Notes under the pieces: generated by a model
Database searches by the model: none
What the model was told of the DNA's origin: nothing
What the model saw: only the letters and a program-made list of their open reading frames with translations
Position numbers and translations under genes: made by a program
Assembly (NCBI GenBank): GCA_023212725.1
Contig: JALBYF010000025.1
Span: forward strand, 62,001-126,000
DNA length: 64,000 bases
Direction of reading: 5' to 3'
Origin: Tranzscheliella williamsii
Lineage: Eukaryota > Basidiomycota > Ustilaginomycetes > Ustilaginales > Ustilaginaceae
In this document: positions 1-12,100 of the stretch, piece after piece
Position numbering within the stretch: position 1 is the first letter of the stretch
How the letters are laid out: the number at the start of each line of letters is the position of its first letter

Positions 1-1609
1 CAATTACGACGATTTCGACGCTTCAAAAAGTTACATGGCAAACCCGAGCGGGAAAGCTTCTTTGTAGTGCGTTCTAGTGTTGAGCGCGGACCCACCTCGC
101 TCACGCCTCAAAGCCAAGCTTGTTATGTTGTAGTATGAGTTCCTTTTGAAAAGAAAAACGTCGAATCCACGTTCAGCAGATCGTTCACCATGCGTCTACT
201 GCGACTACAAGCCAAGCAGATGTCGAGCAAAGCAAGCCCAACAGCCGCTAATCACATATCACTTGACGGGGCACGAGTCTCTCTAATCGGAATCAGAGGC
301 AATTGGAGTCCGGCCAAACCAGTCCAAGCAGAGTGGAAGCCACCCACTCAGGAAAACGCAATTATTATCGTTGGGAAGCTTTGATGCATCTGGTTGGTGC
401 ATTTATTGTGTTGGCTATTGGTTGCTGTTTGCATGTTTCGCTGCTGGCTGAACCTCTGCCTTAGTGACAGTGCGAGCTGTTCCTCTGCCTGTTCATCTTG
501 CCGTAACGCCTTTTGGTTTCTCTCCCTTTCCCCTTTCCTCCTAATCACGCGCCTTCCTCCCTACCATCGACGACAACAATCTGGCTCATTTCTCTCCTGT
601 CTGTAGGAGGATCTGTACCAGCTAGGCTCGTGCAACACCTCAACTGCTGTCTGCAGCCATCGCCTTAGCCAGCGACTTTCTGCGTTAGCATCGTCTTTGC
701 TCGCGCTGCCCGGCCGCCATCGTCTAGCACCTGCAGATCCGTACTTTGCTCGCAGCATTGCACTGCTACATCACGCACGCAAGCTACGCATCTTTGATGA
801 GCGCAAGGTGAGTCTCTTCCCGTCTCAGCTGCTCTCTCCCTCGACCTTTTTTCGTATCGCTCTACGCCATAGACCCTGCTCGCACCTTCAGCGCCTTTCT
901 TCCATCGTAGACACCCGCTTAACCCCACCTCTCTTGCTCTCCTCTCTGTCGCGTCCAACAGCAGTTCTCTCTGAACTCGCAACGAATCAAAGGGCCTCGT
1001 CGCCTTTGCACTGTACTACCACCCCCACAAACTAAGAAGGCGCCTTTATCCCTTGCTGATCACAGTACTGGAACCGGCCTCCCTTTTTCCTGTGGACTTT
1101 TGCATTTGAACAACGATATATCCTTTGCATCGTAAGTATCTTGATGTCTATCGGGCCCCTCGCCTGCGCCCAGTCACAATCACTCGCCTCAGTCAAGCCT
1201 GAACCTGGCTATCTCTACTTCCTCGAACAACTTCGTCACTGTCTTGCATCAGTTTTTCGACATTTCGCAAGCCTTGTACAACTCCTGTAACATCACTCTG
1301 GAATATCGTTACACGATATCCTCAGAATCTAGCAAGTGTCATCTCCATCGGCTAGTTAACACCTTATTTGCCATCAGGTAGGTTCATATCTCGGCTTCGA
1401 CCCTCTCACCCAGCTCTTCGAGGCCGGTGTCTTACTCTCTTGCTTTCTCGCATACAGCACGCCACGGATCCTCATCAACTGTTCGATCTAAGCCACAATT
1501 CCAGCAACGCCTCGTCACCCTTCCGTATTCCTGTACTCTCTCGTCCGCCCCTTCACTGCTCCCAATCCTTCGTTGCAACGTCCGTTCTTGACGTCGTGCT
1601 GTACCCGAT
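1..1609. other. Long pyrimidine-rich region upstream of the PUF gene
   Basis: No convincing coding sequence is visible. The plus strand is rich in C/T tracts, as is usual for smut promoters and leaders. Good splice-donor strings occur at 808 (after GCGCAAG) and at 1132 (GTAAGTATC), and acceptor-like CAG strings follow each, for example near 961 and 1378. The PUF mRNA may therefore have a long, spliced 5' leader; this is inference. Confidence 0.4.
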
Positions 1610-4600
1610 ATGTCGACGCAGGAAAGAGCTGACACCGACCACAGCGCCGCAGGTAACAACATCGACTCTACCTCCAATTCTGTCTCTTTATCCGAATCCA
1701 CTCCTTCCATCTTGTATGGTTCGGAGACGAACACTAGCACCCATTCTACTCCTCGTTCCACCTCTCAACAAAGGAGCCCTGCACAGCAAGCCCTCGACCG
1801 CGACCTGGGTAGTCCCGATATGGACGGCGCCAATCCGGACGACATCCAAGCCCGCGTGGAAAAGAAGCGTCTCGAGCACGAGCAGCAGCGCGCCATGCAG
1901 CGCAAGGCATTCGAGCAGCAAATGGCCCTTTTGGAGCAGCAGCAGCGCGAGGAAGAACAGGTTCTCCTGCAGCAACGACAGCAGAGCGAGTCCGATCCGC
2001 CTTCGGCTACCTCGACATCTGCCACTGGCGTCAACGACGTTGAGGCCGAGCAGCTTGTTACGGCCGTCGAAGGAATGGGCCTCGGCTCGGCCGCACAGCG
2101 GCCCACTTCAGGTAAAGGTGTGTCGCAACGAAGCCTCCTGTCTCAAGCCCTCCACAACGACGGAACCGAGCAAGGCGCTACCGCCACTAAGAAGTCCCAT
2201 GGCAACGCGCAGTCCGGTGAGGGTTTCACTCCTGTCTTTAACGAACGTTTTCTCTTTGATGACGAGCTGGATAACGAGGACTCCGCTTTCGTCAAAAAGT
2301 ACAATCTGAAGGGGGACGACGACAAATTTCCTATCCTTGTCCGGGGCGACAATTTCGGTGAACTGCTTTCAACCCAACCCACTGCTATGCAGCTTGGCTC
2401 CCTGTCACAGTCCAGCAAGAGTAACGAAGGAGGTGATGCAACAAGCGCACACCTATCCGAGTGGCCACAATTCACTGGCGTTACCCCTGACTCAGGTGCT
2501 GCCGTCAACCGCAAGGCCGATGGTGCAGGCGACACGTCCTCGAGCTCGCTTCGAGGACCGTCTGTGGCCAAGGCCTCCCCTCCTCACAGTGTTTCTGGAA
2601 TAAGCACTCCCTTCGGACCCGGAACAGCCCGTCAAGGCGCCTTTCCTCTCCCATCACCCTCTCCGCGTCTTTCTCAAACCGGTAGATCCTCTCCAGCTGT
2701 CAATGCTGCTTTTGCAGCCGCTCAGGGTCGACAGGCCAGCGGACCCGTCTCTCCGACGCCAGGTCTGGCCGGTTTGGGTGACGCCCCACGACCCGGCGCT
2801 GGATCTCGATTCGTCAACACCAATGCTGGAGTTCAACAGCCTTCCAACCTGAAACCTCACACGGCTACTTCCGGCCCCAGCTTCCCCAGCTTTAATCTGA
2901 ATGCTTTCTCCGGTGCTTCGACCGGCAGCGAGAGCCCCAGCAGGTTTGGACCCTACTCGCCCAACAGCTACGATGCTTCTGATCCCGGTCGTGGCAGTCG
3001 TCCCTCTTCTGGCTTCTTTGACGCCTTCAACCCTACCGCCGGCGCCAACACTCCAGGGTCCATCTTCCCTGCCGACAAATATTCGCTGGGCATGGTCGCC
3101 TCCGACAGTCACGGCAAGCTTGGGCTCGGACCCCACAGTGCTGCGGGAAAACATGCCCGCAAGGGTGAGCTCGACGCCACCACTCAATTGGAGGATCTTC
3201 AGGGCGACATCTTTGCCCTATGCAAGGACCAGCACGGCTGCCGATTCTTGCAAAAGAAACTGGAAGAGACCAACCCTACTCATCGGGACATGATCTTCTC
3301 CGAGACGTTCAACCACTTTGCCGAGCTGATGACCGATCCGTTTGGCAATTATCTTTGCCAGAAGATGCTCGAGTTTTGCACCGATGAGCAGCGCAACCTG
3401 ATTGTTGAGTCTGTTGCTCCCGAGCTCGTCACTATTTCGCTCAATATGCACGGAACCCGAGCCGTCCAGAAGATGATCGATTTTCTCTCTACTTCGCGTC
3501 AAATCCATTCCATCATCGTCGCCCTATCGATGAACGTGGTTACGCTCATCAAGGACTTGAATGGCAATCACGTAATTCAGAAGTGTCTTAACCGCCTTGG
3601 AGCGGATGACAACCAGTTCATCTACAATGCAGTGGCCGCTCACTGCGTTGAAGTCGCAACCCACCGCCACGGTTGCTGCGTCTTGCAGCGATGCATAGAT
3701 CATGCCTCTGAAAACCAGAGGGTCCAGCTGGTCGCCGAAATCACGTACAACGCCCTGGCTCTCGTCCAGGACCCTTTTGGCAACTATGTCGTACAGTATG
3801 TCTTGGACCTGAGCATTCCGCGATTCACAGATGCGGTGGTTCGCCAATTTGTCAACAACGTATGCTTGCTCTCGGTGCAAAAGTTCAGCTCTAACGTCAT
3901 CGAAAAGTGCATCCGAGTCTCGGAGCCGGGTGTACGAAAGCAGCTCATCGAAGAGCTACTCAACAGGCCGCGGCTGGAGAAGCTGCTGCGAGATTCATTT
4001 GCCAACTATGTTGTCCAAACTAGTCTCGATTACGCCGATCCTGTCCAGCGGATGCGTCTGGTCGAATGCATCAAGCCTATCTTGCCGGTCATCCGAAACA
4101 CGCCTTATGGCAAGCGCATCCAGAGCAAACTGCAACGAGACAATCTCGATCTTGGACCTCCCAACGGTGTGCCTTACTCGGTCTTACAGGCGGCGCACCA
4201 GCAACAGCTGCAAGCTATGGCCGCTATGTCGGGCCATCGGCCTGGTGGCGATTACATGGCGATGAACACTTACGGACACGGTCCTGCACCCGCTCACGGT
4301 GGCCCACAGGGTCAACAACATCCTCTTCCGCCGCACCTGCAGCATCACATGTATCCAGGTGGTCCCACGCATGGGCCTGGGCGACCGCACATGCGAAATG
4401 CGGGTGGAGGCCATCAGCATGGCGGTCTTCCGGCCGGCGGCGCTGGAATGATGGGTGGAGCTCATAATCTACCTTCTCCGAACTTTGGCCAGGCGGCAGG
4501 AGGACCGCATCCAGCGTACGGCATGAACAGCGGCTTCAATGGCAATGTGCCTCCGCCGATGGGTATGGGTGGGCCCCCTTCGGCATCGGGCTTTGCTAAC

Positions 4601-4624
4601 CTAGGTGGCGGCTTTGGCTATTGA
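1610..4624 (+). CDS. PUF (Pumilio-family) RNA-binding protein
   Basis: Predicted sequence-specific binder of mRNA 3'UTRs that represses or localises transcripts in the cytoplasm. The single uninterrupted frame encodes 1004 aa. Residues about 82-124 are a Gln/Glu-rich, coiled-coil-like segment; about 125-500 is Ser/Pro/Gly-rich and probably disordered. Eight PUF repeats span about 525-842. Their recognition helices are readable as KDQHGCRFLQ, DPFGNYLCQ, NMHGTRAVQ, DLNGNHVIQ, HRHGCCVLQ, DPFGNYVVQ, KFSSNVIEK and DSFANYVVQ. A Gly/His/Pro-rich tail follows. The repeat order resembles the canonical eight-repeat Pumilio/Puf3-Puf5 class rather than the Nop9/Puf6 class. The ATG at 1610 is the first in frame with the long ORF. 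Which PUF paralogue this is cannot be told by eye. Confidence 0.95.
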   Translation: MSTQERADTDHSAAGNNIDSTSNSVSLSESTPSILYGSETNTSTHSTPRSTSQQRSPAQQALDRDLGSPDMDGANPDDIQARVEKKRLEHEQQRAMQRKAFEQQMALLEQQQREEEQVLLQQRQQSESDPPSATSTSATGVNDVEAEQLVTAVEGMGLGSAAQRPTSGKGVSQRSLLSQALHNDGTEQGATATKKSHGNAQSGEGFTPVFNERFLFDDELDNEDSAFVKKYNLKGDDDKFPILVRGDNFGELLSTQPTAMQLGSLSQSSKSNEGGDATSAHLSEWPQFTGVTPDSGAAVNRKADGAGDTSSSSLRGPSVAKASPPHSVSGISTPFGPGTARQGAFPLPSPSPRLSQTGRSSPAVNAAFAAAQGRQASGPVSPTPGLAGLGDAPRPGAGSRFVNTNAGVQQPSNLKPHTATSGPSFPSFNLNAFSGASTGSESPSRFGPYSPNSYDASDPGRGSRPSSGFFDAFNPTAGANTPGSIFPADKYSLGMVASDSHGKLGLGPHSAAGKHARKGELDATTQLEDLQGDIFALCKDQHGCRFLQKKLEETNPTHRDMIFSETFNHFAELMTDPFGNYLCQKMLEFCTDEQRNLIVESVAPELVTISLNMHGTRAVQKMIDFLSTSRQIHSIIVALSMNVVTLIKDLNGNHVIQKCLNRLGADDNQFIYNAVAAHCVEVATHRHGCCVLQRCIDHASENQRVQLVAEITYNALALVQDPFGNYVVQYVLDLSIPRFTDAVVRQFVNNVCLLSVQKFSSNVIEKCIRVSEPGVRKQLIEELLNRPRLEKLLRDSFANYVVQTSLDYADPVQRMRLVECIKPILPVIRNTPYGKRIQSKLQRDNLDLGPPNGVPYSVLQAAHQQQLQAMAAMSGHRPGGDYMAMNTYGHGPAPAHGGPQGQQHPLPPHLQHHMYPGGPTHGPGRPHMRNAGGGHQHGGLPAGGAGMMGGAHNLPSPNFGQAAGGPHPAYGMNSGFNGNVPPPMGMGGPPSASGFANLGGGFGY

Positions 4625-7042
4625 TCTGGCTAGATCCACCGTCTGTCGGATCTCTTGCTAAGCGCAGGTCATTTCTTACTGAAGCCTGGTAGCTCTGTCC
4701 CTGCTCGCAACTCAACATGCCTTGGCCTACAAGCTTCTATCCAATTCAGCATACGAACCATCCTCACTTCCTTGGGTGAGCGCGCTTCCATCATCCTAGA
4801 TCGGATGCTGGTTGCGCGTGCCATCAAGAATACAATACCCGGAGCAGCCGCAATCATCTGTACAATCTACCATCATCTTGTCCGCCCTGCTCTTCACCAC
4901 GACAATCATCAACAGCAAGACTAACGAAATCCATCATGCGCAGCGTTGTCAAGATTGTTCTATACTATACTGTTCTATATTACAGCCTGAGCCTATGGGA
5001 CTGGCTTTGCGACCTGGATGGCGCTTTGCAACTCTGGCACTTTGCCGTCCTCGGCCTCGGACTGCATGTCTTGTCAGCAGACGTTGTACTGTTTTACTGC
5101 GATGCGGCTCTCTGGTCCGACTTGCTCCACCGACTTTGCGCCGTACGCACGAGCGGTCGCGGGAGGGTGGTAAGCGGTCCCCATCGCCGATGCGTTCCGA
5201 GTGGCCCTCGATCCGCTTCGTTTGTACTCTTGTGTACATTTTATGCTTCCCTGTCCGGTATCTCGTCTACCCAGCCCCAACCCCTTTCACGCTCTTGCTC
5301 GCGACCTACCATTTTGTACAGAAGTCAATCGATTCCTTGTTTTTACCTTGCCGGGCACGGTGACTGGCTGGATGCAGCGGGGTAAGCAGATGGGCTCCAA
5401 CGCGGGTCGTTGCCAGGTATCTCCGAGATAGCAGCTGCGCTAGAATGGTCGGATCGGTCTTGCGCTATAATGGTCTTACCTCGTGTTGCCACGCTAGCCG
5501 CTAGTGGAAACGTGGGCCTTGGCCGCGGTCTCCGGTCCTGTTCTGTGTGTTAGGGCGTTTATGGTCTCTACCTAGCTCGGATTTAGTCTGACACGGCCTC
5601 TGTTTCGGTGGTTTCGCTCATGATGGCCAAGCCTAGCAGGCGTCTTGGATCGGACTACCGGAGTCGCACTACTCCGCTACCAAGAGGCCGGAGGAGTTCC
5701 GTTTCCCTTCTCGAATCTAGGCAAGTGGCGCAGCTCGAAACTAAGCTCCCACGCTCAGGCAAGGAAAGGTAATGGACGCGAATACAAACTGTGCATCGAA
5801 TTACTTGAAAGCTTAGAGCAACGGGCAAATCGCGATGTGGACGCTGGGGACGCTGCATTGGGAGTGCGATTTGACAAATGTAGTGGGCATATCGGAGCGA
5901 CTGCCGTGACTAAGCTTGTCAGCGTGCACAACAACCACTCCTGCCTCTTGTTTGTGAGCGCTCTGCTTCACTCACCCTTGGCGCTTGCTACTGGCTGCCG
6001 GTGTAGAATAGCGGCCACCGACAACACTGAGACAATAGGGAGAGTAGATTCTGTTGTCGGTTCGCTGCGAATCGACCTTCAAGGTTTCGGCTGTCAACCG
6101 CCTCGGCTGGACCGTCACAGTCACAGTGGCGGTCTCGCGGTCGATAGTGAAATGCAGCTGCGTAGGTGTTTCTGTGATTTCTAAGTTGCCCGCGTCCGCG
6201 TCATAACACCGCAGCTCATCGCTGCTGGTCTGCTGCCAGTTTGGGCCGACGCACGGATTGAGACGGGGCGGCGTGCAGATACATAGCTATTGTGATTCCC
6301 AATGAATACTGTACATATGCGTCTGTTAGCTGTCAGTCGTGCGTACCTGTGGATCCTAGCCAAGCAAGGAACAAGATTCCAAAGCACTGTGAGTGTGACT
6401 ACTATCTCGCCTCGCCTTGCTCATTCACCCGTGCAGAGCGACAGCACTGACAACCAAACTTTACACTCAGTGGGACTTGTGACTGTGCCTGCTTGCGTAA
6501 GGAGACCTCGCACCTGGTAGAGGTAGATCGGGCAAGGGCAGGTGGGTTTGGCAGGGCGGTGGGTACTCACCACCTTGGGGATCGCATGCTTGCCGCCTTT
6601 CGTTCTCACGGCCGTGTGGATCTCGATCGCGCTAGTCTGGCCTCCGGGATACCTTCATTGTCGCGGCGTTCGTCGTTGGCGCTTTCCTTTCCCCTCTTCC
6701 TTCATCACGACCAAGGCGTATCACGCACACAGCCTTCATCTCTCCATTTCCACCACGCCACTTGACCGTTCGCCACCACTCTCTGTCCACCGTTACTTGT
6801 CAGCCTCTTTGCGCTGCAGCAGTACGCACCCAACATCGGCTCGAACTCTAACTTTTCAAGCCTCTTCTGCCGTCTCCTAAACCAGTATACTCTGAACACT
6901 TCACATCCGTCGCTGATCTGCGATTAGCCGTCGCATCTACATCGGCCCCTGCTGGCTTCTCTCTGTTCTGCGCTCGTCCTCTTCCCCACTCACTGTGTTC
7001 AAAAAGGCAGACCAGCTTTCCGCACCCGATGAGCGAAGCGAG
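4625..7042. other. Intergenic region, PUF 3' side to next promoter
   Basis: 2.4 kb without a credible gene. The longest frame (5645-6184, plus) begins at a TTG, has no recognisable motif and no coding-like composition. The last 400 bases are pyrimidine-rich and probably hold the promoter and leader of the gene at 7043. Confidence 0.5.
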
Positions 7043-8674
7043 ATGAGTCGTCCCCCACCCCCTTCAGCCTCGGCACCCTTGCCTGGCTCCTCTTCCGTAG
7101 CTTCTGCTTCGAGGCTTCGCCATCCCTTACCTCAGCCACCAATAGCTTGCGCCCTCGCCCCGGGCACTTCGGCCGTCTCTCAGCCCATCGCCGCTTCGTC
7201 ATCCCGCCCTCGACCGGCGACTCACCGCCAACAGAGTCTGGCCAGGTCCAAGTCCCCCCGCCGTAGCTATTCGTCGGCCGCGCCATCCGCTCCGCCTTCC
7301 CATTCCGTGTCAGCCACACCATCTCCAAGCTTTTACCAGACCACCTCGCCCTTTTACCTCGAGGCGAGGATGTCCGGTTCAAGCTCCCATCCCTCTCCGG
7401 CGTCCACCACTTCTTCGTCTTCCGGCTCTGCCGCCTCTAGCCTACGCACTCCGCCTGACCTCCTCGTCAACGGCAACACCATAGGCCACTCCGGGATCAA
7501 GACCAGCCCGCAACATCATCCCTTGCCCGTCAATTCATGGAATGGTCTGGCCATTCAACCTCGCCTTGCCGCAAGGAACCTGACCACGTCCGATATCAAG
7601 AAGAGGAAGGAACTTCTTCTCACCTTGCCGCAACTGCCCACCTGGGACTTACCAAGTCCTCCGCCTAGTCCCAAACCCGCCGTCCGTGAGCCAAGCATAC
7701 CAGATTCTGCTTCCACAAGACAGCATCACACCGACGACGTGCCCTCGCGAAGCGGTCCGAACAAGCGGCGCAAACTGGAAGAGGATCAAGACCGCCTGCC
7801 TCTACAAGGGGCGACCGCCTCGACGACCACCAAAACATCGATTGTCGGTCACGGCGCGGCTTCGACCCGTCCCGTTTCATGGTCTCCTGCTTACGCCTCG
7901 CAGTTGGCATCCATATACCGTGCAGCAGCACGCGATCTGAAGCATTCGGCGGACGCCCGCACCTCGTCGCAGTCCAGCTCGACGCCTTCTTATCTCGCCT
8001 CGCGGCCGACCGAGCTGTCTGCATTAGAGCAGCTGGACGCAGTGCTGCTTTTTTGCTACGCCTTCTGGCTCGACGACCTGGCGCATGTCCAGGGCCCAAG
8101 TGGAGCTGGTGGCGCCGAATGCATTGCCAAGAACTGGATTTCTCTCTTCGGACTGCTGCGCTACGCCACCAATGCGCACTCGGATCTGGGTAACAATGTC
8201 CTGCTCGGTCTCTGTCGATTGGTCGAGGCAGCCGTGTTGCGCAAGTTGCATGCCCACGACTCGCTGCTGCTTGCCAAAAAGTGCCAGTCGGACTCGACCG
8301 CCGGCGCCTCGTCGGCACAGGTGGAAGAAATGGCCAAGCTGGCGTCGCAGCAGATGGCGGATCTGGAGCGGTCTGATCGGCTCTTGTCCCAGTCGCGAAC
8401 GCTCTTGTCGCTGCCCAGCCTGGCGGCCGCCTATCCCGAGACGTATGACCTTGCGCTGACCACGACGCTGCCCAGCTCCGAGGGCGCGGCGAGGCAGAGC
8501 GTCCTGCTCGATCCTGGCCGCTTCCCCAACTGTAGCCGCTTTGCCTTCCCGCTCGACGCCATCTCGGCCATCCCGCATCTGGTCTGTTTCGGCAGGACGC
8601 TGCTCCGCGAGCACGCCATCGTGCATGCTGTCACGTCCTTCCGCCTCCGCCACCTCGACATCCCACCGCCGTAG
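7043..8674 (+). CDS. Uncharacterised Ser/Pro-rich protein with conserved-looking helical C-terminal half
   Basis: Not recognised. The open frame extends upstream to a GTG at 6995, but the first ATG is at 7043, giving 543 aa. Residues 1-190 are Ser/Pro/Ala-rich low complexity. Around 193-213 is a proline-rich motif (LPTWDLPSPPPSPKP), and around 240 a basic cluster (NKRRKLEE) that could be a nuclear localisation signal. From about 320 onward the sequence becomes ordered and helix-forming (for example LLFCYAFWLDDLA and LFGLLRYATNAHSDLG) and continues to the end. The disordered N-terminus, possible NLS and compact helical C-terminus would suit a nuclear regulatory or adaptor protein, but that is inference only. 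The long open frame and strong third-position C preference make it a real gene. Confidence 0.8.
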   Translation: MSRPPPPSASAPLPGSSSVASASRLRHPLPQPPIACALAPGTSAVSQPIAASSSRPRPATHRQQSLARSKSPRRSYSSAAPSAPPSHSVSATPSPSFYQTTSPFYLEARMSGSSSHPSPASTTSSSSGSAASSLRTPPDLLVNGNTIGHSGIKTSPQHHPLPVNSWNGLAIQPRLAARNLTTSDIKKRKELLLTLPQLPTWDLPSPPPSPKPAVREPSIPDSASTRQHHTDDVPSRSGPNKRRKLEEDQDRLPLQGATASTTTKTSIVGHGAASTRPVSWSPAYASQLASIYRAAARDLKHSADARTSSQSSSTPSYLASRPTELSALEQLDAVLLFCYAFWLDDLAHVQGPSGAGGAECIAKNWISLFGLLRYATNAHSDLGNNVLLGLCRLVEAAVLRKLHAHDSLLLAKKCQSDSTAGASSAQVEEMAKLASQQMADLERSDRLLSQSRTLLSLPSLAAAYPETYDLALTTTLPSSEGAARQSVLLDPGRFPNCSRFAFPLDAISAIPHLVCFGRTLLREHAIVHAVTSFRLRHLDIPPP

Positions 8675-9182
8675 CGCGCACACGCCGGGGGCGCCGCACC
8701 CCGCTTCCGCCGCCATGCCCCGCTCCCTTCCGTCGCGGTTCACGCCTTCCGCCATCGCCCTCCAGCATCGCATACATGACCCTCGGCACCGTACTGCCGC
8801 CCTCCCAACGGTATCTGCCCGCTCTTCTCGGTTACTATACACTCTGTTACTATCCATCCTGCATCGCGCTCGGCATTCCCACTAGCATACGCACATTGAT
8901 TCCCGCCTCGGTCTCGGGCTCCTCCTTTCACGTCTTCTGCATCGCGCGAGCCGCGGTGCGGTGCGCGGCTCGGCTTGCTGCCTGTCTGTACCGCACACTG
9001 CATCCAGGCTCTTGCTTGCGCGTGTCTGTGTCTGGCGCGGCGTGTCTGTCTGTGCACCCGCACGCACTCGTTCAATAGCACAGCGCAGTAGGGAAACAGG
9101 CAGGCGCACGCTTTCGCCGACGGTCAGAGACAGATAAATAAGCCGATGGTACATTGGTGGGTGGAGGTAAGCGAAGGGGGTA
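8675..9182. other. Convergent 3' intergenic region
   Basis: 508 bp between two converging genes. GC-rich at the left, with short TGTCTG/GTGTCTGT strings around 8985-9055. No gene seen. Confidence 0.5.
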
Positions 9183-12100
9183 TCACTTGCGCGGCGGCGG
9201 TTTGGACTTGGGCTTGGGCTTGGGCTTCTTGACCAGCCGGTCCTTGGCGAGGTCGTCGGCGGGCTCGTCCTTGTCGTCGTCGTCGTCGGGCGCGGCCTCT
9301 TCCTCCTCCACCACGTCTTCCAGGTCCGGCACGTCCGCCTTGCCGATCTTGGTCTTGCTCGACACATCCATCGCCTTGTTAAACGCGATGGGGCTGCAGC
9401 ACGCAAGAGCAACACCATACCATGCCTCTGCGTCAGTAAAGCCATCGCTTCTCTGCACACACCGTCTCTCTCTGTTACTTACTGCGTCGCGGCGTTGTAC
9501 TTGCGTGTGAATCCGGCCTTGACAGCGCTCGGTATGCTCTTGGCCAGAGCCTCGGCGTTGTTGGGCTCAATGCCGAGCTCGAGGATCGCATCGCGGTCCT
9601 CGACGCCGAGGTAATAGTCGTCCATCAGCGAAATGACATCATCGACGCCATCGCCGCCGTTGTCCACCATCGGCTTGATCAGCATCGGCCACATGGACGG
9701 CAAGTAATGCTGTCGGAGGTCGTGTCGAGATCCCGAGCAGACCAGACGCATCTTGGCCTGCAGATCGATCACCGCCCGCGTAAGCCGCTGCTGCTTGGAG
9801 TTCTGCCCAAGCCAGGCTGGGAACGACGGGAAGCCGCCGTCGATCCCACCGTAAATGTAAGAACAAGGCCGAACAGACGAGGCGATCGCATGAAGCGGCA
9901 TCAGTGACCAGTGCTGTTCGGTCCCGTGGATCATGCGATCGATCATGTCGCCGTCCGAGATGCTTTCCGACGCTTTGCGCAGCAGCTCGAGATGCTTGTG
10001 CGGTCGCAGCTGTGCCGGAATGTCCGCCCCCACGAGCGACGGCCGCGCTTTGACGTAGTTTTCAGCCACCATGAGCGGTACAAAGGAATGATCCTGGAAA
10101 TAGAGATCCGCCTTGTCGTTCAACGTCTTTCTCGAAGTGCGGCTGAACATGTAGGGTGACGACAGCTCGCTGTATAAGGAGAAAGGCGTATGCATCCCTG
10201 GCTTGGCGTTCTCCGCCCCTAACGCCTTGGATTCGTCAAAATCCATCGAACTCTTTGACAACTTCCACGTGCTGAGCATGTTGATGACCGAACGAATATC
10301 GCCCTGCGAAGCCTCGATCAGTTGAGCCATGACCTCTCCAGGAATCTTGAGCTTCTCCTTGAAGGCAATCGACAACATCCTCGATTTGACGTGCGCAGCA
10401 TCGGGTTTCCGGAAAGTCAGGTTGAAGGTGGTATGGTCAAAGGGCCGCATCTTTTGGTTCTTGCGATCGTTGCAGATACAGATGATTGGCACCTTGGTCT
10501 TCTTGATCAAGGCATTGATGGCCCCGATACCCCCTCGGTCCCCACCAGACATGCCGTCAACCTCATCCATGATAAGAACAGTACGGTCGTGAATACGCAC
10601 TCCATCTGGCGCCACTCCGGAATCCATTCTTCCCCCCGCGTACCAACTGTCCAAAGACTTGTTGTTGATCGTGTCTTGCAACATTGACTCGATGAGCTTC
10701 TTGCTTCGAGTGTCGCTGGCATTGAATTCGAGAGGCGCAAAACCTTCCATTTTGGCAACAAGATGGGCAGAAGTGGTTTTCCCAATCCCAGGCGGCCCCG
10801 AGATCAGGACAGCCCTGTAGATGTTCATACCGGTTGGCCCTGGCTTCTTGAAATTGCTTCGATAGGAGCTAGGCCAGGCCTTGAGCCAAGCCGACAGCTT
10901 TTCCACGGCAGCTTTGTTACCGACGAGATCCTTCATCTGCTGAGGGGCATACTTGGAAGTCCAAAGCATATTACCCAGTGGTGCGGCATCAGTAGAGGAC
11001 TCTTTGGCAGGGCCCATACTTTTGGCAACCTCGATGATTTTCTTTTCCTCCTCCTTCATCTTCTGTTTCGTCTTTTCGTCCAGCTGCCCGGCTCCTCGGG
11101 TACGGATCAGATCGAGAAAGCCATCTTCATCGAGTGTTTTGATCTTGTTCTTCTCGATGGACTGTAATTTCTTGGGCCCCGCGCCATCGCCTAGAACAAC
11201 GTAGGAAGTCTTGGAAGAGGGAGCGCCTGTGATGCGGGCCCCATACCGTTTTGCAAGGTCGGTGGCTTCATCACGGCTGATGGAAGATAGCTCGCCAGTA
11301 AATACCAGCGTCAGACCGGCAAGGCAGTTCGGAGCACCTTGTGGAATCTCTTTCGAGCCGGGAGCCGATGGTCCAGCAGCTCGTTTGGCCGCGATCTCTC
11401 TCCAGGCTGCTTTCTTGTCAGCGGCGGGAGCTGCGCTCGTGCCGTCCTCCACGCTTTGCGTTTTCGCTGGGGTCTGCGGCCTCGAATTGTATGCTGGCAC
11501 CGATGCTTTGGATTCGTTCGCTTTTTTGGCCACCGGTTTGAACTCGCCTTGGTCACTTTCCTCGGAGTCCGGCTCGATGCGCTTGCGAGAAGCGATGGCA
11601 GGTTTCGCACGTGTGCCAGTGGCGGATTTCCTTGGAGGAGGAACAAAGTCATCCTCTTCGTCGTCATCGTCGTCTGGATCATCTTCAGAGTCCTCTTTGT
11701 AGCCTTTTCGCTTCCCTAGTGACTTCCTGGGACTGCGTTTGGGGCCCGTAGCTGTTGGTTTGGTAGGAGGTTCGCCCTGGTCCTGGTCGTCTGAGTCATC
11801 GATGATCATAGGGTCTGCTTTTGTAGCAGCACGACGAGACGAAAGGTCGGATCGGCTCGAAGCCAGTTGCTTGGCTGACTCTGATTTGGCTGAGCTTTTG
11901 CCAGCGGCAGCGGCGGTTGAAGTCTTTTCGTTCGCGCGTACCATTTGGCATAATGTGGTGGTAGGGTTGGTAGCACAGACGGAGAAGGTAAGTGTCCGCG
12001 ACTATCTCCGGATGCACTCGGTCTCAATCCACTTACACGACCATTGACTGCCGACGCGCGATTCGCTGGGCTCCTGTAAGGCTCATCCGCCTTAGATGAA

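Noticed and set aside
1368..2309. 313-codon plus frame overlapping the PUF start
   Set aside because: Out-of-frame shadow of the PUF gene; low-complexity Ser/Pro only.
5645..6184. 179-codon plus-strand frame
   Set aside because: Starts at TTG, no motif, Cys/His scattered without pattern, composition like flanking non-coding DNA.
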